A stretch of DNA of 64,000 bases from Coriaria nepalensis. Its lineage: Eukaryota > Streptophyta > Magnoliopsida > Cucurbitales > Coriariaceae. A program made the position numbers and the translations under genes. The DNA is taken from NCBI GenBank assembly GCA_027186245.1, contig CP114489.1, positions 3,603,501-3,667,500 of the forward strand, read 5' to 3'. The notes beneath the pieces were generated by a model, which was not told the DNA's origin, ran no database searches, and saw only the letters and a list, made by a program, of their open reading frames with translations. Below, one piece after another: positions 48,501 to 60,173 of the stretch (position 1 is the first letter of the stretch; each line of letters begins with the position of its first letter).

Positions 48501-50644
48501 TAAAGAGGAAGGGCCGATGGTCCACCATATAACTATATAGTTATGTTATTTTCTTTCTTGTATGATCAGATTAAGTAGATCATCTCAAGTCTTATAGAAA
48601 AGTAATATTTAGCTTACCTTGAGGTATCTCCCAATAAAGTATATTGGTGTCCTGGAGCACAGAACTGCTAAGTGGCAGGGTTCATTGATCTAGAAGGATA
48701 ATATACCCAAACACAATGGTCAATCAATTTGACAATTTAAAGTTTCAAACAAATAAACTAAGAAATCATATGTCAAAATTTCACCACCTGTACAGGAAAT
48801 TTGCAACACCTTGATGACTCAGTAGCTTGTAAATTGTTTGAACACCCTTTGATAACAGCTTCACCTTCCCTCATTGAGATATCACATTTTATGCCGGAAG
48901 CAATAGAATTATCAACTGCATCTGAGTTGTTAATTTCTGCAAAAGTTAACAAATTCCAATCGACATGCACCAGTGAAGGTTTTCATTTAGAGTCGGAAAA
49001 ATTGGGATTTGTTAAACAGTGATCACCACATCAAAAGTGAGGATTTTCTATATGAATTAAGAGATACATTAGAATGTTTGATTACCATGGAGACCTCAAA
49101 AAACTCAAGCAAAAGGTATTTTGCGAGATTTTTGTTCGTTTGGTTTTACTTTTATGTTTTATTTTTTATTTTTCCTTTGGATGGGAAAGGTATTAGCTAG
49201 GGACATTTTAATGGAATTGAGAAAGAAGCAGCTCGTGGGGGCTCTAAAGCAATAAATTGGAAAACTTACAGTATTCATTAACAAATGATAATTATATGTA
49301 AACTCTGAAGATGAAAGTATGGCCTTAACATACATAGGAAAAAAAACAATGATTAATTCAGGACAGAGAAAATGTTAGACAGATGGTAATAAATAAGATG
49401 AGAATCCTGCCTGTTTTTCTTCTCTTCAAAACATGCTCCTTCTCTATGGAACAAGCAGCCACATTTGATGCCTTATTATGGTTGTAGGTCAAACGGATGT
49501 GGAAAGCACTTATGCCGGATTTACAACCCTGTAGAACTGATATCATAAGCAATTAATCAAAGCATCGTTCTATTTGTCTGCTAAATAATAAGGAATAGAA
49601 GCATTACTCACCAACAATTGTTCAAGTGGTTTTGTTATAGACATCTTTAAGGCGTCCTTTGAAGAGAAACATGAAGAAACTGAATTTTCCTGGAACCACG
49701 GTTCAGATCCATACTTTCCTTTCAGAAATAGCCTGGAAAAGTGGAAAAACAGTCACTAGTAAGACTTTGCAGGCACACAAGACGCCATTTTTAACTTTCC
49801 AGATTGAATTGCATATATCTAGCATAATAGCATGATAAATCAGGGATTCTAAGAAGAAGGAAAAAAGGTAAAAAAAGAAAAAGCAAATCTTACCAAATAG
49901 CCTGTTCGTTTTGCAGCAAAAATGCAGGAACTGATACTTCAAGAGAAAAGCTATCAATCTGAAAACCTTCTTTCTTTACCACCTCAGCAATCGAGACTGC
50001 AAACTCATCAGCGTTTTCATATTTTGCCAACTTTTCCTTTCCGTCACTGTAAGTGAACTGCAAAATACCTAAGCAGAGACCACAAATTAATTGCTCAAGT
50101 TGTGATTCCTTGCAATCAGGTGAATTGTACGTGTTTTTATTGTCTAGATCAGTTTGATCCTCAAATGAACCCAAGATTGATGTCGACAGTGAGGAGAAAG
50201 AATAAACATCTCCTCTAATGCCAAATAGGCGAATAATGCATCGGATACACACCTGCATACAAAATTATGCACTCTATTAGTAATTAGCATCCTTTAACTA
50301 CGACAGCAGTATAGAACAGCTTGAATAGACTCCATTAATCTCACTCCTCAAATTATGTGCAAAGTACTACTTCGTTTACCAAATCATAATAGCTTAAGCC
50401 AGGTCTATAATGAAATCTAGAATTCATTCAAAAATCAGAAGATTAGAGAGAAGTGAGAACGAACCCCAATGGACAACAAGTCCTTCAGGACGTGAGAAGG
50501 CAACTTCTGAATGACCTCGGAAAGACTCTGCAGATCATTCCCATTGTCACCAAAGACAACCTTGGTTTCCACTTCAGCGGCGGACGGAGCTAGCACCGCC
50601 TCATTATCGTCGCTGATAACTTCATCTTCGCTTGTTCTCGCCAT
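45569..50644 (-). CDS. PUS10: tRNA pseudouridine synthase Pus10
   Basis: Fifteen exons, first 50644-50465 and last 45653-45569, give about 566 residues in frame; the others are 50252-49894, 49732-49612, 49528-49411, 48936-48788, 48689-48618, 48164-48096, 48003-47923, 47843-47724, 47641-47567, 47448-47368, 46637-46564, 46457-46397 and 45833-45778. The N-terminal part has paired zinc motifs (VCIRC, ICGLC) of the THUMP-containing module. The catalytic domain has YSRNVSQTRWIIDDERMGET, the catalytic-Asp block AAGREDIDVRMLGSGRPF, QIAQRTPIRVLHRRSPLDRE, and the C-terminal AGTYIKEFVHGDLGRTHP. Known role: pseudouridine formation at U54/U55 of tRNA in archaea and some eukaryotic tRNAs, with other nuclear roles in animals. 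The intron after 49411 appears to use a GC donor, and a tandem duplication sits in the intron after 47368. Confidence 0.93.
46857..47381. repeat. Tandem duplication of about 275 bp inside PUS10
   Basis: 46857-47108 (CGTTTTGTTAATAACATTTC, GACCTGATCAATTGATTGGC, CATCTTCACTGTTCATATAA) is repeated at 47136-47381 with an offset of 279 falling to 272 bases, mostly from a 6-base indel. The copies include the 3' end of the exon that codes SSLKD and its GTGAG donor, so a dead partial exon (CACTCAAAGACATG on the minus strand near 47100) now lies in the intron. Confidence 0.85.
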
Positions 50645-50759
50645 TCCAGAAAGCTAGCTCCCACAGTCACTAGAACTTGTAGAAAGCGGAGATGGAATGA
50701 GATGGAAGCTATTTCCAGCTTTTATTCAGTGAATATTATCCGAGAACAAACCAAAACTT

Positions 50760-51010
50760 ATGCCGATGATAATCAGTCCAACACTCTATCTGCGTAGGAG
50801 CTCCTCGATTCTCAAAATCAATAACCTCGAGTGTAAAACCTTAAACCCCCAATATAATCCTCCTCCTCCTTTCTACTCGTCGTTCTTTCTGAAATTCCGG
50901 CAATTTGGAAGAGAAAGAGAACCCTCCGGAGAGTGGAGGAAGAGTGGTTTCGTTTGTAGTTGAAAAGAAAGTGACGCAGTTCCCAGAGCTACTCGTAGAA
51001 TTTTTCGAGG
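50760..51010 (+). pseudogene. Possible broken first exon of an organelle-targeted protein
   Basis: The frame starts MPMIISPTLYLRRSSSILK and runs to SGFVCS, where a TGA stop occurs. The same frame continues open as KESDAVPRATRRIFR up to a donor-like GGTAAG at about 51010. The start is Ser/Arg-rich and acid-poor, like a transit peptide. It is divergent to PUS10, where a head-to-head gene would be expected. No following exon was found. It could equally be chance coding potential in the shared promoter. Confidence 0.25.
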
Positions 51011-51341
51011 GTAAGTTTTTTCCTTTTTCGAGTGAGAGTTGGATTCGTTAATCGTAGAATCTCTACTCTGGGCTTGGAGAAGAGAACTCATTGCTTAACT
51101 AGGCCCACCTACTTGCATATTCATAACTGGGCCAGTCCATATAAAACGAGACAAGTCCCAGTAAGGGCCAAATTGGAATCTCCTCCTCAATTTCATGGCC
51201 CGGCTCGATACAGGCTTGTATGGTGAATACTGAATAGACCTAGAACGCAAAGTCCAGTTAGTAAACAAGACTTTCCTTTTTCGGGCCGATGTTAAAAGAT
51301 TTCTCCTCTGCATTTATTTGGTCCGACGAAAGCTTGAATTT

Positions 51342-51431
51342 CTATCAATAGCATAGTGCTCCTGTAATTTCTGTAATTAACACATTCTATTAATGGCATA
51401 GTGCTTCTGTCATTTCTGTAATTATACCGAT
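51342..51431. repeat. 45-bp tandem repeat, two copies
   Basis: CTATCAATAGCATAGTGCTC followed by CTGTAATTTCTGTAATTA is repeated 45 bases later as CTATTAATGGCATAGTGCTT and CTGTCATTTCTGTAATTA. Confidence 0.8.
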
Positions 51432-52083
51432 TCAGTCAGGAATTTACCTTCCACTACTTATGCCTCCTAGTACTTACTATTCTTACTTTAACCAATAGTT
51501 CGACCACGACGATAAGTTTTCCCTTTGACAAGATCTTTAAGAAGAACTTCTGAGACACGAATGTCCGGCCAAGTGCGGCACCTCAGTGCCGGCTAGACCT
51601 AGTTGGCACACCCACTTCAATCCCCCATTTCACGAATAGAACCTATCTGACTGACCATTGGACATCAACTCGACATGCAATCTTCTGATTTTTTTTTTGT
51701 TCTTGTCCGGTGGAAATTCTCCCAACATATGTATTAATAAATATACAAATATTTAAACTCTAGTACTCATGTTCATATTAATATTTAGGATCAGATTAGT
51801 ACGGTATTTGAAGATTATAAGATTAATAAGAATTAACGACTATTTTTAATTTAATTTACACCCCAATTAATAGCCACACTCATCTCTTATGAATTTTTTT
51901 TACACGTATTCCATGATAGGATATAAACTTCGATCGAGCGATACTGCACTAACACCATTTAGTAGACGCATATTTCCAGAAGAATAAATCATTTTTATTC
52001 ATCATCTAAAATTTAAAACACTAGTCTGATTGAGCTACGTACATGAACTGCCATCTTTCTCTGTCATATGTTATACACTATAA

Positions 52084-52124
<41 letters not shown>

Positions 52125-52303
52125 TACAGTTATACAAGTTTGTAGTAAAAAGAGGAGAAATATAAAAATAAAAATAAAAAACACAGAAAAAGAAAAGAGA
52201 ATATACATATAATTAACTCTAAAAACTGCAAAAAATTTGGTATTGTTTCTGAATATATAAGTAAGAAGCTGATGATGATTATGATCATGATTCATGGAGA
52301 TGA

Positions 52304-52612
52304 TCAATTATGAAGTGGGTTGGGCCCAGCCGGAATTGTTCGTAGAGAAACACCACGAATCGGGCCATTATCGATCTGATAATCCTCTCCTTTCCTTGAC
52401 ACTCTTTGCTGATCTGGATATTTAACTGAGAATTGATTTGAAAACCAGGAGTAGAAACTATCTCCATGCTTCACTACAGCAGCTTGAGCTTCTCCATGAT
52501 GATCATCATGAATAGGGCGCGAGACTGAGAGCTGGCTTGCTGTGAGAATGATCAGAAGAACCATTAGAACTGTCGGAAACTTGTAATAATCACTAGGGTT
52601 TCTAAAGCCCAT
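52304..52612 (-). CDS. CLE-family secreted peptide precursor
   Basis: A single exon of 102 residues with the three-part layout of CLE prepropeptides. The N-terminal hydrophobic segment (FPTVLMVLLIILTASQLSVS) is a signal peptide. A variable, charged middle follows (DDHHGEAQAAVVKHGDSFY and onward). The last 12 residues, RTIPAGPNPLHN at 91-102, are a CLE motif ending at the stop codon. The motif keeps Arg1, Pro4, Gly6, Pro7, Asn8, Pro9, Leu10 and His11, and resembles the GPNPLHN group of Arabidopsis CLE8-14; Thr-Ile replaces the usual Leu-Val at positions 2-3. Known role: the processed 12-13-residue peptide, hydroxylated at proline, is an extracellular ligand of CLV1/BAM-type receptor kinases in meristem, vascular or root signalling. 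A TATA-like TTATAAAAAG lies about 140 bases upstream (minus strand, 52761-52752). Confidence 0.88.
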   Translation of the reverse strand: MGFRNPSDYYKFPTVLMVLLIILTASQLSVSRPIHDDHHGEAQAAVVKHGDSFYSWFSNQFSVKYPDQQRVSRKGEDYQIDNGPIRGVSLRTIPAGPNPLHN

Positions 52613-52751
52613 AGGTAACTTGATTTGGTGATGATGATTCAGAAGAAAGTAAGAGTGATTAATTAAAGAACAAGATTACTTGATAACTACTCTGAAAGAG
52701 TTAGCTAACTAAGGGAGGTGTTGTATTAGAGAGAATTTGTTTAGATGAGTC

Positions 52752-52761
52752 TTTTTATAAT
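52752..52761 (-). promoter_or_regulatory. TATA-like box of the CLE gene
   Basis: TTATAAAAAG on the minus strand about 140 bases before the CLE start codon, a normal distance for a short 5' leader. Confidence 0.4.
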
Positions 52762-52812
52762 AAAAACTTAGCCACCATCATGGTCCGTGCATGTGACTAA
52801 TAGATAGACAAA

Positions 52813-54197
52813 AGTCCTATCATGTGTGTGAAAAGGCTGAAATGCCCTTGCTACCTCACTGAATTTACTTGTTATACTCATATGGAGTATATCGAATAGA
52901 AGAGAAAATGATATAACGTATGGGAAAGTGAAAGGTTAATCTAGTCTTTTTCGTCTTCTATGGGAGCGGCGGAGTGCTATGTTATTTTAAAAAAACCATT
53001 CAGTAAAAAAATGGGGCGGGGCGGAGACGTTGACTTTGATGCGGAGCCTCCTCTTTTGTCTCGAAAATTTATTTAATATTATATATTTTTTTATTTACAA
53101 CAATTGCCCACATAAGCACGTGTCGAAACATGCCGGTTCCATGTGGCACCCACGTAGTCGATTTCAATCGGTTAGAATAGTCAACTACGCTTGCTTATAA
53201 GAAAACCCCATAATAATTCTTAAGTTGGACGTTATGGAAGATGCTAATATCTCTTATCATATATAATGTTTAAAAAAATATGGATTAGATTGACTACTTA
53301 TCTATTAAATCACATTACACATCAAGTCAAGACATAACATGACCACTCATAGCTCTATATTACTTCTAATCTTTTTAATTAAAAATTTTCTTATTACACC
53401 ATAGAAGAAGAAAATACGAGACAGAGATGTTAAGAAGTTAGAGAAATTAATGTATTGATATGTTCTATGGTTCTATGGTAAAATAAATCTTATTAGAAAT
53501 ATTATTTTTATATAATTTATGATATAAGATATAAGTGATATGTTAATTATTATAAGATTTAATTTATCAAATAATTAAAAATTATATATATATATATATC
53601 TCAAATTAAGAGAAGTAAAATAAAATAATTAATTTTCATTTAAAACAGTGTCGGTCCTGGCTGGGACTGAAAACTCAATCGTAGTCAATGACAATGTCTA
53701 AATCATTGTCTTGTATTTTCATGAAGAAGTCTTAGCAGCCCCGGCCACCTGAAAGTCCAGCTGTTGAAGTAACTCATTATAAATGTATTTTTAACAATGA
53801 TTTATTAGATTATTTATGTTACTTAAATATTTATATTAACTGTATTTTTTTAAGAATATTGAATAATTTTTGTGAAAAATTATTTAAATTTTGTTAATTA
53901 TATTTAATTTTAACTTTTAACTTTTCAAAAATGTTATTTAGTGAGTTGAATAGCATTATTACATTGAAAGATTTTAACGCTGGTCGAAAATGAGATTTAG
54001 AAAGATAGAGTAGGTTATAGCATTAGATTTATTGTAATGAAGATAAAATCAAGTAAAACAATTAAAATCATTAATAAAATATCGAAAGTCAAAAAATGAT
54101 GAAATAAGGATAGAGCCTTAAATATCACAATAAATGCGGAGAAAAAGATAAGCAACAACTTTTCGATTGATGACAATTATCATACAGAGTGTTGACA
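52813..54197. other. Intergenic AT-rich tract
   Basis: No gene was recognised. The left part is the promoter side of the CLE gene. The right part borders the Ty1-copia relic and may include its eroded 3' portion, but no integrase, reverse transcriptase or LTR motif was found. Confidence 0.4.
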
Positions 54198-55760
54198 CTA
54201 AAAAAAATTTGAAAATAAATGCGGAAGAGAAGATGGAATACAAGTGAGAATAGATGGAGACGAGTGACCAAGACGATAATGCCATAAGGAGGAGGAGACA
54301 TGATGAGTATGAAGAGCAGCTGCTGAAGTGGGAAGTGGAAAAATATTATCGGCTATTTTGACTCGAAGGAGAGGACACCTAGAATTAAGGTCCTTCACAA
54401 TAAAAGAAAAATGTGAGAATTCAACAAGACACAAGTTATTACAAATGAGCTGACCAATGGACAAAAGATTGCGAGTAAGATCGAGAACAAGAAGAATATT
54501 AGTCAGGTGTATAGGACAGAAAGGGGTATGTAAAGTGGAGGTACCACTATGAGTTATAGAAAGAAAGTTACCATCACTGATGACAATATGGTATGAACCA
54601 TTGTAAGGCTGAGATTATTAAAGAAAGGTCAGATCTGGTGGCATGTGAGAGGTAGTGCCACTGTTAGGGTGCCCGTATGATGTAAGCGAGGGTGAATAGG
54701 AGGCAAAATCAGTATTGGGCCCATATTGAAAGGAGTTGGATGAACCAATAAGATGTTGACCAAAGTTCAGACCTATGGAAGGCTGGCCCAAGTGTTGGTA
54801 TTGAGTCTGCAAGGGAAGCTGAGTGGGCCTAAAGGAGTGGGAAATTGTTGGCCCATGTAGCTCATTGTCCCATGGGAATTGTGCAGCGTCGAACTAGCTT
54901 GAGGAGAAGGACCTGCAATGCCATGAATGGAGAGGAAGTCACATGGGTGGAGAGGAAGGCAGATGGTGTAGGCAGTCAATGCGGCGGTTGTGCGAATGGA
55001 GCAATGACACCATTATTATTGCGACTCTCCATGTATCAATATCGACAACGAGCGAGAGAGTGACACACTTGTAAATCTGACATGAGCCATCCATGCCGGT
55101 GTTCTGCTTAGTTTCTGACTGCTACCGCGATTAACATAAAAATGACATTGAGATGAGCCATAGTATGAGTGAGAATATGACCCCCCCCCCCCCCCCCCCC
55201 GCGCATTGAATGGATTTATGTAACTAAAAGGACAACATAGCCATATTATTCATTAAGCTAGATTGGTTAATGAGATTGTCCTGATATAATCGTTGTTCAT
55301 GAACCAAAAGTTTGGAGCAGAGTTCCAAGAATGATGAAGGAGTACCGCAGTTATTCATAGTGGTGACAAATTGATGATACTCTGGCAACAACCCATTCAT
55401 AACGTGAAAGACAATGTCAAAATTGAATATAGGGTCGCCGATGGCTATAAGCGAATCGGTAATTTTCTTAACAAATGCTAGATATTCAAAGATAGGAAGA
55501 GCACCTTGTTTTATTGTTTGGAGCTAGAATTTAAGAAACAAGCGTTTGACAAGACATTGATTCATGTACTCATCGCCTAGTGTGACCCACAAATGATGAG
55601 TATAATCATATCCAAGAGCGAGATGTGCAATGCTTAGAGATAGTGTGAGATTGATTACATAGCATATGAAGCGGTCGGTTTTTCTCCAAGTTAAGTATTC
55701 AAGATTGGGTTGTGATGGATTCGAGATCTATAGTGCCTGTAGGGAACCGTCCACATTTTG
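54198..55760 (-). mobile_element. Ty1-copia retrotransposon relic (gag to GAG-pre-integrase)
   Basis: Read on the minus strand, 55530-55270 gives a copia gag (ALPIFEYLAFVKKITDSLIA, IGDPIFNFDIVFHVMNGLLP, EYHQFVTTM) with a stop just upstream. Then 54812-54618 gives a Gln/Ser/Pro-rich linker ending in NSGTTSHMPPDL, the place of the aspartic protease site. Next come SDGNFLSITHSGTSTLHTPF and NLLSIGQLICNN, and finally a GAG-pre-integrase piece with LWHYRLGHSSPS (about 54290). The protease motif has Asn for the catalytic Asp. Integrase, reverse transcriptase, RNase H and LTRs were not found. A run of 20 C (55181-55200) interrupts the gag-protease region. Confidence 0.8.
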
Positions 55761-56185
55761 TATTAGATCGGTAGTGATGAGTATGGACTCCACTTATAAT
55801 TTTTAGATAAGATAATTCGTTTCATCAAAATAAATAGATATAAAATTGTTTATGTGTTGGATTAAAAGTTGTATTAACTGTGAAACTATGATTGTGTTTA
55901 CAAGTATTGAAGCAATAGTAACGGAGGTCATGATGATAAATGATTGTGCAAATTGAAATTTATGATTCTTGAAAAATTATGATTCAAGAAAAATAGAGTA
56001 AAACATACCTATGATTACTCAAATATCATGAAAGAATAAAAGCTATATAAAAGGTTAAAATATATAATTATATTGATTGAAATATCAAAGTGCAGGAAGT
56101 ACATATTATATATAAAAATTATTAAGATTATAATAAGATATTAATTCTAATAAATGACCATAGTATATTTCACATTCCACATAAG
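55761..56185. other. Intergenic: 3' flank of the helicase gene
   Basis: AT-rich DNA without a coding frame, between the start side of the copia relic and the helicase stop codon. Confidence 0.4.
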
Positions 56186-59100
56186 CTACTTTCGGATTCT
56201 AATGCCGGGTATATCTCTCAGACCCATCTTTAGTGCCGTTTTTCTAAACAGGGCAGGGGGCTTTTGCAAACCGATCGATTCGGAAAACTGGTTGGCAAGC
56301 TCGACAAGGGTGGTTTTATCTCTTCCTATTTCTCTGATTGAGTTATAATAACCTAGCCAAGCCTGGTATGCTGCTTCTTTTACACTAGTGTCGATCGTCT
56401 CCATTGACTCCTCGATCTTTACTTTAACATCTGGATTCAAGTGCGGTAGAGGAAATCTCTCGAGCGGCAAGTCTTTTATTTCCTCCAAGAAATATTCTTC
56501 CCAAGGTGCAATCAACAAGATACCCTCTCCTTCTCTGCCTTCCCTTCCAGTTCTTCCAAGCCGATGTATATATTGCTCCCGGTCAGTAGGAATACCCACC
56601 TGGTATAATAAAATGTTTAAGAAATCATTTAAGAACTGGAAAAGAGTCTCATCAATAACTCAGTAATCAAAATATATTGCGAAATGTAATTAGATTTACA
56701 GATTAGTGAAACATTAAAAAGAATCGGCCAAAGACGGAATTATTGAGAGATTTTATGGTACCTGAATGACCAAAGTAACTTCAGGATAATTCATACCACG
56801 AGCAGAGACATCAGAAGTGACTAGAATTAGTCGTTTGGATTCTCGGAATTCATCTGAGATACGGGTCCGATAGAGTTGTGGTTTTCTAGAATGCATCTCC
56901 CGGACATTCATTTTCATTTCTCGAAGAAGTATATACACGAGTGATGTTACCATTCCAGTTGTACAAAAGACAACAACCTGAGTAGAGGTTAATGAATTCA
57001 GTCCCCAAGCATCCATAGCCAAAAAGGAACAAAACAAGAAAAAATCAGAAGATACAATCTAACCTTGTAATCAGGCACCTGAAGGGTATGTTCCTTTAGG
57101 AGATGGTGCACAATGTGAAGATGCAACTTGTGAGGTGCAATAAGACATGACTGTTTAACCTGCACTCAAAAAGCTGAAGTGAGATCGTGACATACATGTT
57201 TCCCTATTTAGAGCCTTTTGAAATCATTGAAGGCCCACTGTACAAACAAAAACATACTCCCCAATTGACTGCCTCTGTAGTTTCGTCCCTACAACATACC
57301 TTATCATGAGTCTCAACACATCCAAGGCCCACTGTATCAATAAAAACATGTTCCCTCTTTAAAACAAGCTGAGATATCCGACGGACCTGGAGTTCACATT
57401 TGTGAAGCAGAGTTCAGCGGGTCTCTAGCTAACTTAGTTTTTCAAATTCATATTAAATGAAGAAATGATCTTACCTCCTTTGGAATAGTTGCAGAAAACA
57501 ACAGGGACTGCCTTCGACGAGGCAAACAATCAACGATTTTCTCCATATCTTTCCGGAAACCCAAGTCCAGTAAAAGGTCAGCTTCATCAAGTATAAGCAT
57601 TTTCAAATCCATCAAACGCACAGATAAGCCAGACTTATTCTCAATGTGATCCAGCAACCTACCAGGAGTTGCAACTATTATCTGCAAATGGTAATTAAAA
57701 ATAAAAAATATATATATATGTCTCGGTTTTTAGTACAACAGAGTAATGGAAGTGCTTGTTGCTTCTAAAAGAAATAATTCTACTAACAAACAGAACCTGA
57801 CTGGGATGGGATTCTAGTAGTTTCTGGTCATCTTTAAATCTTGTGCCTCCAACTAATGTCTGTACCCCTATTCCATCATGGTACTTCAGCAAAACATTGG
57901 CTTCTGCAGCTAGTTGACTGGCAAGCTCTCTTGTGGGGCATAGAATCAGAACGTATATTGGAGGAGGCACCTTTTGAACAGTATTGCTACATGTCGCCTT
58001 CAGAACTGCTTCAATAGCAGGAAGCTGTTTATGTTTAACAAATAACTGAACAAAGGAACCTAGTACTAGAAATTAAACAAACAGTAACTTTTCATATACC
58101 AGAAAAGCTGCACTTTTGCCAGTGCCTGTTTTAGCTTTTACCAGAGCATCATTGCCTGCCACAAAGAAAAGAGTATGCGGCCAATTGGTATTTTAATAAG
58201 GAAATGACTGTATATTCATTGTAAAAAGATATAAGAAACATTCAAAGGATAAGGAATTAAGGACAAAACAGACGGGTGTTGACCGAAAAGTTGACACTTG
58301 ATGCATCTGAAATACTACCTCAGTGATGATGATATATCTATCATACACCAAAGACATACCAAGACACAGAATATAAGAGATCTTCACAGCCAAATAGATA
58401 CATAGAATACCTTCGATGCAAGCAGTAAGAGAAGCCTCCTGAACACGAGTCATATGGATATAACCGGCAGAGGAGAGTGCTTTGGACGTTAATGGAGATA
58501 TACCACATTCATCAAACCTAATGGAATAAAGACAGGACAATTTTACCAAACTGCAAAAAAATCTATGACAATTCAATCTTTAAGTATCTCAAAAAACCAC
58601 TTTTTTATAACCTTTTTTCAGTAAGAATTGATTCCCCCACATCCTTCTTCTCTTCCTTTTCATCCAATTTCTTCTTACTAAGTTCATGCCGGATCAACTC
58701 AACCTGCTCTGAAAGATCACTCTCGTCATCATATGACTGGGGTAGCACCCTCCTCTTCCTCTTCATATCATACTTCCCAAGAGAAGCACTACTTCCCACT
58801 TTCCTAACAACAGTGTTACCTCTTCCTCCCTTATTTGCATCCACTCCGCTCAAACTATAGTTAGATTGCCATGATCTTCTGGGATAAGGCAAAGGTTCAT
58901 CATCCGATTCATCCTCACTCATAGAATTATCATTGCTCAAAAACCATTTCTTCCTTTGCGTCGAAAACTTCTTATCAGTCACCGAATTATTTGAATTCGG
59001 TCGATTCTGACTCAATTTTGGTGAAAAGGGCTTCACACAATCGCCTTGTGATTCATAATAAGAGTCATCCTCACTCGAAGAATTCTCAGCTTTCCAGTAT

Positions 59101-59684
59101 CTCCTCCCGCTTTGCACTGAATAACTTCTATGCTTCCCATAACTTCCATTCATATTCCCAAACTTTACACTTTCGCGATTACCTGATACAGTTCCCCTCT
59201 CTGATATCATCTTCCCAAGGTCAATAGGTGAAGAAATCGATTCTCTGCGTCCGCTAGACGCAGTCGATCCTGATCGTCCATTCACCGTCGGCAGAGTCAA
59301 CGGAGTTTTCAACGGACCGTCAGCTTCATTCCACAAATCTAGGGCTCCTTCTTTCATGAACCGGTCAGCTAGGGCTTTAATCTGATCGGTGGGGCTCATC
59401 GGACCATGAGTAGACGATGAATCAGAATCCACCGATGAATCAGGCTTTCCCGCGAGTTTGGACCGGATTTGCGAACGTATTCGAGCCTGATAGAGCTGCT
59501 TCTCTTGGTCGAGAAGTCTCCTCTCTTTCTCTTTAGCTTTCTTCTCGTGCATTCTTTTCCACTGCCACTTGTTCAGGCCGCCTGGAAAGGTACGGGGACC
59601 GCCGCCCATAGGCCGAGCGAAGATCAACTTGCATAGAAGCTTCGTGAAATTTCTCGGACGCTCGAGAAGAATCGACGACGACAT
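56186..59684 (-). CDS. DEAD-box ATP-dependent RNA helicase (RH31/RH33 type)
   Basis: Ten exons (59684-58612, 58517-58411, 58155-58100, 58024-57797, 57681-57475, 57386-57300, 57159-57064, 56977-56762 and 56599-56186 among them) give about 827 residues when joined in phase. The first exon codes a 358-residue extension that starts with an Arg-rich, organelle-targeting-like segment (SSSILLERPRNFTKLLCKLI) and continues Ser/charged. The core follows: Q-motif region FDECGISPLTSKALSSAGY, motif I AKTGTGKSA near 400, PTRELA, TPGR, DEAD near 521, SAT, TSDVSARGM, and HRLGRTGREG near 703. Known role: RNA unwinding; members of this clade are predicted mitochondrial or plastid proteins. I count nine exons with these boundaries, so the number ten should be read as nine. 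All canonical motifs are intact. Confidence 0.92.
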
Positions 59685-60173
59685 AGCTCCGAAATGAAAG
59701 AACGAGAGAAGTAGCAGCAGTAGATATGTTAGAAGTAGGGTTTAACGGTTTATAAATTGGAGGGAGAAGACGGAGTCGTTAGGGCTGGAGAAGACCGAGA
59801 CTGTTTTGCGCCTTAAAAGGGCCAGTCAGTGTTGGGCTTTTATTTCAGTTATAATCTCGGTCAAACCTTAACGGGCCCTACTTTAAGTCTATAATCAAGA
59901 TTTGATTTTAAATATACTTTTATATTATTTTTTAATTAAAAAAAAAAAAAAATCTAGCATTTTATTTTATTTGATATGTTAAACATGTGTTGCATTCATT
60001 TCAAATTCAAAATTGTTCTGTTTCAAATGAAAAACTCATCAATTTTCCCTTCACACAAGATCACAAGATCACAAGATAAAGAACTTTTATTTTTCCTCCA
60101 CTTCCAAAAATAAAATAAAACATGCAGAACACCATCCAATTTCTTACAATACGTTGTTACATTTCTTTGAGTT
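59685..60173. other. Intergenic: helicase promoter side
   Basis: 489 bases between the LIM gene stop and the helicase start, both leftward genes. It is AT-rich with an A run at about 59938-59952 and contains no coding frame. Confidence 0.5.

Larger units (their letters stand above)
50645..52303. other. Intergenic between PUS10 and the CLE gene
   Basis: It contains a doubtful gene start on the plus strand (50760, see separate entry), a 45-bp tandem repeat pair (51342-51431), and a long TA microsatellite (52087-52120). No other coding region is seen. Confidence 0.4.
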
